Source: Taeniopygia guttata (lineage: Eukaryota; Chordata; Aves; Passeriformes; Estrildidae). Taken from it: DNA of 64,000 nt. The notes under the pieces were generated by a model. That model did not search any database and was not told the origin of the DNA. It was given only the letters and a program-made list of their open reading frames with translations. The DNA is taken from positions 16,620,501 through 16,684,500 of the forward strand of contig NC_133032.1 of assembly GCF_048771995.1 (NCBI RefSeq), written 5' to 3'. Shown piece after piece: positions 57,400-64,000 of the stretch (within the stretch, counting starts at the first letter, position 1; each line of letters opens with the position of its first letter). The position numbers and the translations under genes were made by a program.

Positions 57400-57665
57400 G
57401 CCTTCTGGGGATCCTCTGCCAATGTTTCACCACCCTCATGGTAAATGATTTTTCCTAATCCCTGGTCAGAATTTCTCTTGATCTGACTTCTGCAGGCTGC
57501 CTCTTTTCTGTCCATGTGCACATCTAAGCCTGTCTCTATCTTCTTTGTAGCCTCTTGTGAAGTATTTGCAGACAGCAGTAGATCCCCCTGCTCTCTTGGC
57601 CTTTTCAAGGCTGAAGAACCACCGTGCCCTCAGCCTCTCCTTCACAGGTTTCCTGCTATAGCCTC
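57400..57665 (-). mobile_element. CR1 LINE 3'-region fragment, antisense
   Basis: On the plus strand the order caccaccctcatggtaaatg, ttttcctaatccctgg, aaggctgaagaaccaccgtg and cctcagcctctccttcacagg follows the reverse complement of CR1 copies (the family has accaccctcat-gtaaagaatttcttcct and the aggctgaac...cagcctctcct block). Diverged and short, with no coding capacity. Confidence 0.65.
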
Positions 57666-60600
57666 CACTGGAGTAGGTTAATATCTTTCTTGTACTGTAG
57701 GAGATGCAGTAATTAAATTTGAATTTTTCATTTATAACGTCTATTTTCTGTTCATACACTTAGTGATAGGGTAACACTCTTTACATCTTCTACAGCTGTA
57801 CCTTCTTTTTGAGTTTTGTCCTGTTTGGTGTAGTTGGATGTGCTTCTACTTCAGCTGTCAATTTTGTTCTCTGAAGTCCAAATTTCCCCTTGCACTGCCA
57901 GTTCTTCAGTTAAATCCCTTGCCACTAACTAGTCAACACATGTTTCAGCATGTTACAGGCTGTCCAAGTAAAAGCATCCCTCCCCCATCCCCCCCCCCCC
58001 TTTATTTCTTTCTCTCTTTTCTATTTGCAAAATCTTGTTCTACTTCCTGAATATCTCTGCAGGAAGCTGGAACCCAAGCGTGTGGTTCCCTCCAACACAC
58101 TGCGCTCAGACCAATGAAGTTTACAGGAAAGGATCCAGGATTTTAAAATGATAAGAGTAGGAAAGCTCCTCTGAGTTTGACTGTAAAATTTCTGACAGCA
58201 CTTGGCTCTGCTGCTATATGGAGTGCTTCTGAGTTTCACCTGCAAGGCACTCCGAACAGAGCATGTTCAGGACTTAGCAGAAATTATTCTCCCTTTTGAA
58301 GGATCAAGCTCTTGAAGAACCCCCACTGTTAGAAATATGACCTCTTCGGGTACTTAAAATAACTTAATTAGCATTATAAACATTAGAAAGAACAAGAACA
58401 TTGTAGCAAAGGTAATAGAGCTGTAATTGGAGGTGTTACAGAATTTAGTACAAAAGATGGGTGTTTCCAATATTTGTTATATAGTGTTTTAAAATGCTAT
58501 ATAAAGAAGGGAAGCAAGTAAGCTATAAGGAAGTGGGTTTTTTCCCCTCCATGTTTTTGTGAACTAAGATTAGAGGGAACACATAACAAACATCTTGCTA
58601 TTAAATTTGCCCATGACAAATAGTGCAGCTGCATGTAGTGTGCAGGAACATCTGTAGAATCATGACACATGCAGAATTCCCCCTCACTGAGAGCGTGACA
58701 CTATACCAAAAACAATTCAGTTGTTGAAGCAATATAAATATATTTTCTATAATCTTTCTCCACCTTCTCCTCCCCCTTGTCTTTTGAATCATGTTAACTA
58801 CAGGATTCTGTCACTTCTTCCCAGCATCAGTAAAAAAGTATAAAAGTGACTAAGCATTTCAGAATTATGCCCTTCTTTCATTAGCAGCTAGGATGCAGAC
58901 ATTTCTTATCTGAAGAAATAAAAAAATGAAAGAATAACTAGTGGCAGAAATGCACTAGAAAGACACCAGAGCTTACTCCAAATGGAACTTGACATGGTTT
59001 GAAGATGCAATTTAACTCTTGAGAAATCAAAGGGTGATTTTCTGTGTCAGCATCTCATGTGGTTGTTCAGTTCAAAGTGAGCAGTCAGATTGCTGCCAGT
59101 CTTTACTTCACCTATGTAAGTGATGGCACAAAGTACTGTGATACATGATACCACAAAGTGCTATGGAAAAATATGTCTCAAATCTACAGATTTCCAAAGT
59201 AAGGGGAATCTCCTTGCCTAGAGTTTTGTAAGTTCCCACAGTTTATTGTCCAAATGCAGTGACAGTAGAACTTGGTAGATGACTCTTTAATCTCCACATG
59301 GTCATAAAGAAGGACTGTGCCTTTTTCAAAATCCTTGAAGGCTTTTCCCAAAAATTATTTTAACAAAATATTTGCTTCCTTCTTCTAAATATTCTATTGT
59401 TTGCTTTCTGAAATAGTTGTTCAGCAATCTTTAGATTTTAGAAGTAAGAAATTTTATAATTGCAATGCAAACACTGACTTTTGTAATGTCTGAGGTTGTC
59501 TAAATTTAGACTATGTGATGATAACACCATGAGAAGGCAAACACATGCATGCTATGAACACCTGGATCATCATTGACTCATTTCTTTGAAACATCTTACT
59601 TTCAGTCACTGGCACAGTTCAGAACTGATAACTATGCGAAGCTCCAAGATAATTTCCAGATTTTTTATTCAGACTGCAAAGCAAGCATGAAGCTACAAGA
59701 GCCAGCCGTCTTGATCATAATTTTCAACTCCTTGCCCACTAAAATCCTGCAACCCCACTGCAAAAACACTACCCTTATGACATATTCCCATAAGGATTTT
59801 ATAGATAGGATACATTTTTAGTTTACTTGCTGATACTCTTCAGTCAAGTCCTTTGAACTCTTACTTCATGTATCACCTGAAAAAACCTTGTTTTCCTATT
59901 TCAGAGAAACATTCTGTCCATAAATGAGAAGGTTTAAAGCACTCTGATGACTGGAAAGTATAACTGATATCCCCTGATGACATTTGCTTACTAGTAAGGG
60001 TAAATTTATCTCTTAATTAAATTAGATATAAGTCCTCATTTAATAATACAATGACTTTTGACATCCATTTCCTGGTTTGTGTATCCAGTGACTTCTTGCA
60101 CAAGATACACAGTCACGTGCATGAGCACAGCAAAAAGGAGCAGCATACATCCTGCAGGGCTGGAAAATACTTTTCAGTATCCACAACTTTCTCATGGAGA
60201 GGTGCACATCCAGTAGCCAGATGTCACTGCAGTCAGCTGTGGCCACTCCAAGCTGGAAATGAGTGTCTGAGCATCCTGCTCATTAATCCACTGCAGTGCC
60301 TGTGTTCTGGCTGTTCTCTTGTGTCAGTGCTTCAACAGCTCCTTGTAGTCCTGGGCTCCAGTTAATAATATAAACAGTGACACAGTTTTCAACAAGTTAG
60401 CAGCATAAAGAGTTGTGGAAAAATGTACCAGGGAAAGCTTTGTTTATATGATATGTAAAATGGAGCACTAGAATTCCCCTCTTGCAGACTTTAAATAAAT
60501 TAAAGAGTTTTGTGGTAATTTAAAAAGTTTTATTTTCCTCATGATGGAAATGCAGTGATTCTTGGAGGGAAAACATACACATGGATATATTTGCCACGGA

Positions 60601-62610
60601 TAAATGAATTGAAAAATAAAGATTATGAAATAAATATAGTTAGTGTGGTTTAGACCAAAAGGAGCCAAATTCAGCCTCAAAATGATTAATATTACAGCTG
60701 ATATGATTCTTTAAGTTGTTTTTCTTTGCTTATATTTTTGCTGCTGTGTCTCGTTTACAGCTTCTCAGCCAGAAGAATATCCCATACCAAATTACTGTCA
60801 GAACCCAAAAAAAGTATCCATAATTCATCCTAATGTACTGTCAACTTTAAAGTAATTTTTCTGCTTTATGAGTTCTGGCTGAAGTGGAAAGTTTGCAAAT
60901 CCATAAATTAAACCATAGGAAATAAAGTAAATACATACTTTCATTTAAAATATTCTGTTTTCCTACTTCATTGTAACCATACATTTTATTAATTAAAACT
61001 TCAGTCACTAGGAAGAAAAGAAGGAAACAAAATTATGGATTGTATTCTTTACAATTTACACATGTGTGTTGTGACTCCAGAGCCATCTCTTGGGCTACAG
61101 AGAAGTTTTTCAAGATTTATAATAGCAGAAATTAATTTAGACTGTGTATTCCTGTGAGCTCTGTGAGGAGCGCATGTGTATGTTTGTGAATCAGGCTGAG
61201 CCTGTTGAGGCCTGCAAAAGGCACTCTGTGCTGTGAGGTCTCCTGCATTTGCAGGTGCTCTGGGGCTCTGCAGGTGTGCATACACTCACGAAATGTCCTC
61301 AGTTTCCAAACTGACCTCGCACATCTCGAATAACAGTGAAGCTGATTCAAGTTTTTTAGCTGTAAGAGACACGTTAGAGAGCAGGTGTGGAAGCCTTCTG
61401 TGGAGAATCACTGAAAATCTGGTAAAACCTGTGTCCCCGAGTGCAGGAACAGCAGCCTGGCAGCAAGCGTGAGCACGGCCTTGTTTGTGCTCTTCTGCAC
61501 GCTGCGGGGAAATCATGCAGAATTCCTTGTCCCAGAACTCAGTTTATCGCCACAGAAGGAGTAGAGCCCCAGTGTGTGTTCCAGCTCAGAGCTGCCACCA
61601 GCAGCTACTGAATAGCACCACGTTCTGAATCTCAACACACCATGAAAATCCTCCTTTAATCAAATGCTCCCGGGGGAGCAAGAAATTCAAGATGCACTTC
61701 CAGGCTGGGCTGGTGCACACCATCAGGTCAATACTGGGCACAAAGAGCTTTCTGCTTGTCAGTGCAGTGGAGGGGGGTCAGGGGACACTCGTAGCAAGCA
61801 AAACCAACAGGCACACATGAGGTAACATGACAACATGAGGGCAGCAAGAAAGAAGAGGCAGAGGTACAGGACTGAGTGAGGCACTGTGGTGGCTGGATTA
61901 GAAAGCATTTTGCTTCTCAGCTTGAGCTGCTTAATTAAGGAATTTCATAGTAATTTTGACTAAGCTTAACGAGTAACAAATTCAGTGCTCTGGCTCACTA
62001 AATTCTTTCTTGCAGTCTAAATAAGCTGCAGATCTCAGAGCTGGAGGAATTCAGTGCCTTAACAGCACTTTCTCTCCAGCCTGCACTGTAGGCAAGTGCT
62101 GTCCTGTGGCAACCTTTTTGGGGTCAAGTGATTTAGAGAGCTTAGACAAGGCTGGGGTTCAGGATCCCTATATTCAGAGGATGTGAGGAAATATTTTCTG
62201 ACATTTACTAGAGGGGCAGGGGAGGGAAGGGAGGACTCAGCTCTAGGAAAGATAGTAGGTACAGCTAAACTAGAAGGAGGGGAAGGACTCAAGAATATAA
62301 TGAGGAGGTGGGGGAAATGACACTGGAATAAAAGGGTGAGGGTATGAGATACACACTCATCCTGGCCTTCCTCTGTTCAAAGCACTCCCTCCAAGGGTGG
62401 GTATGAGACTTGAATAGAGGGGATGGATGTCAAAATATTTCCATAAGGAATATAGTGCAATAAATCAGAGAAAAAGGGCAGAATGGAGGCAAGGAGCAAA
62501 TGGTAGGAGAATTATTTTAGTTCTAAGTGAATGATTATGTCTCCTGAGTGATTACACATCAGGATGGTGGTGTGTTGGGGAAGATTGTTCAGCTAGATAG
62601 GAAGGAGTGC
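57666..62610. other. non-coding DNA, includes a C12 run
   Basis: No supported gene. A run of 12 C lies at 57989-58000 inside a pyrimidine tract. No splice-bounded dynein-like block was recognised on the minus strand. Confidence 0.45.
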
Positions 62611-63090
62611 TCAAATTGCAGTCATTGAACTGTAGTTCATGCAAGGTTGCAAATAAGATAAGAAAAATAGACAAGTAAAAATCCAGCTGGAGTAAACGTG
62701 TTTTGGGCACTGCAAACATTGTGAGTTAATGTAACTATCATACAGGTGCAGGAAGCTACTTTGAATACTTGTAGAACATAACCAGAGACCTGATGAAGAA
62801 AATAACAGACTATTAAAAATACTCTGAACATAACTTGCAAGTACTGGGTTAAGTACAAGATTAATAATTTCTTCCAAGTTTCTGCCAGAACAGGACCACC
62901 AGGAAAAAATACCTGCAGTATGACACAGACCTATAGAGTCATCCCAGTACAGGGCTGGTGAAAAACAAGAGATACAATGCCAGTATACAGTATCCCATTC
63001 ATTGTACTGCAATGAATGGAAAGGAGGAAAGGGCTTGAGCAGAGTTACTATGGTTACTGGGGCATTAACACCTTGGGCAATATCAGGCAT
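62611..63090 (-). other. unidentified 159-codon open frame
   Basis: 480 nt open on the minus strand from an ATG in AT-rich DNA where stops should be frequent. The product is rich in Ser, Leu, Phe, Tyr and Cys with hydrophobic stretches and no motif that I know. A length like this by chance is uncommon in AT-rich sequence, so it may derive from an old repeat, but there is no splice, promoter or homology support for a gene. Confidence 0.2.
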
Positions 63091-64000
63091 TCAGAAGAAA
63101 GAGAGTTGCCATGTTTCCTTCATAACTCTGCATCAGTTTTACTCTCACTAGCACTTGTCCCTTTTTGATTCAAATAGATAATTTATATATTGAAACAGAT
63201 GTGACTCTTACTTAGTGTTTCCCCAGTGCTGAGGTTTGATCTTATGCCAATGATGACTGTAAACATAAGACCAAGGACTTTTAATGTGGCCATATTGCTA
63301 GGCACTGCTGTCACTTTTCTATTTAGCAGTTGTTGTAGCATCCACCACTCACTGACTGGATCGAGACATTTTGTTCCTGTAATAGGGACCTGGAATAATA
63401 AAGGTTAAGTTTTAAATGTCTACTTACAGAAGCTGGTATGTCTCAGAATTTGCTCACTTGTCTTTTTGTAAAAAAAAAGCAGCATCACTGGGAAAAATGT
63501 ATTTTTCCTCACTTCACCCAAAATTCAAGAGATAAAAAAAGATGGGGATTCCTGCTCTGAACCCATCAGTCCTTCTTTGGCCTCTAGTAGGTTACTGGGA
63601 ACTTAGTAGTGGGGAAGTTCTGAACTCATCTTTGCTCCTTATGGAGCAAAGTCAGCAAGTACTGTGTGAACCATTGCCAGTTATTCTTTCAGATGTTTAA
63701 AATTACAGTTATATTGCTTTATTTATATACTTGTGCTTTATCTCCAGGTGTTTTATGAGAAATTGGATCTGCATATCACAGTATCTTTTTCCCATGGGTT
63801 AAAGGAAACTGTTCTAACACTTCCAGCTTCTGCTGCCCAGGTATCTTCTGCTGAAGCAATCCTTTGTTATCATGGAGGGTCAGTACACATTGCTGGTCAG
63901 ATTATGTGCTGTCTGTTATGTCCACAAGTATATGGGAATATAGCAAGGAAAAGAGAATAACAAAGATTTAGTGGTTTGCTGTCCCTGACAGTCAGTGTAT
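63091..64000. other. non-coding DNA at the window end
   Basis: A 75-codon frame at 63733-63960 on the plus strand has no domain. Nothing else is supported. Confidence 0.4.

Overview
The window looks like bird nuclear DNA from a gene-poor, AT-rich autosomal stretch. The evidence is multi-exon vertebrate genes with GT-AG introns, CR1 LINE fragments (including a recognisable CR1 reverse transcriptase), a solo LTR of a kind common in birds, no Alu- or B1-like SINEs, and short intergenic gaps. Gene names come from recognising the protein sequence; no database was searched.

Layout. (1) Positions 1-6.4 kb hold the 3' end of MAP3K20 (ZAK alpha) on the + strand: a penultimate coding exon, an intron carrying an antisense CR1, a GC-rich last coding exon and a short 3' UTR. 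(2) 6.4-16.4 kb is a non-coding gap with homopolymers, a (TAA)/(TTA) hairpin and a GC-rich minisatellite built as an 88-bp super-repeat. (3) 16.4-25.9 kb is complete CDCA7 on the + strand: a CpG-island promoter with two perfect E2F-type sites, ten coding exons (413 codons including stop), a 12-cysteine zinc-finger domain and a 1.8-kb 3' UTR. One CDCA7 intron has a GC-AG boundary and one exon has a NAGNAG acceptor. (4) 32.3-49.2 kb, - strand, holds six exon-like blocks that encode, in the right order, parts of the C-terminal motor region of an axonemal dynein heavy chain of the DNAH9/11/17 type. Several blocks keep splice sites, but others carry stops, frameshifts and a lost acceptor, so this is a decayed multi-exon gene and not a retrocopy. 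A strong CpG island (45.7-47.35 kb) lies inside one of its dead introns. (5) 49.2-64 kb is non-coding as far as I can read, with a solo LTR near 52.9 kb and another CR1 piece near 57.5 kb.

Main inference. In human, MAP3K20-CDCA7-SP3 on chr2 is paralogous to RAPGEF5-CDCA7L-DNAH11-SP4 on chr7, where CDCA7L and DNAH11 lie tail to tail. The human CDCA7-SP3 interval is known as a gene desert. Here a DNAH relic lies tail to tail with CDCA7, exactly where an ohnolog of DNAH11 would be expected. I propose that the window preserves the fossil of that lost dynein gene, and that the CpG island is a promoter surviving or arising within it.

The two working genes have unrelated jobs. MAP3K20 is a ribosome-bound stress kinase. 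CDCA7 is an E2F-controlled chromatin factor that works with HELLS in DNA methylation maintenance. Their adjacency is conserved synteny, not a functional operon.
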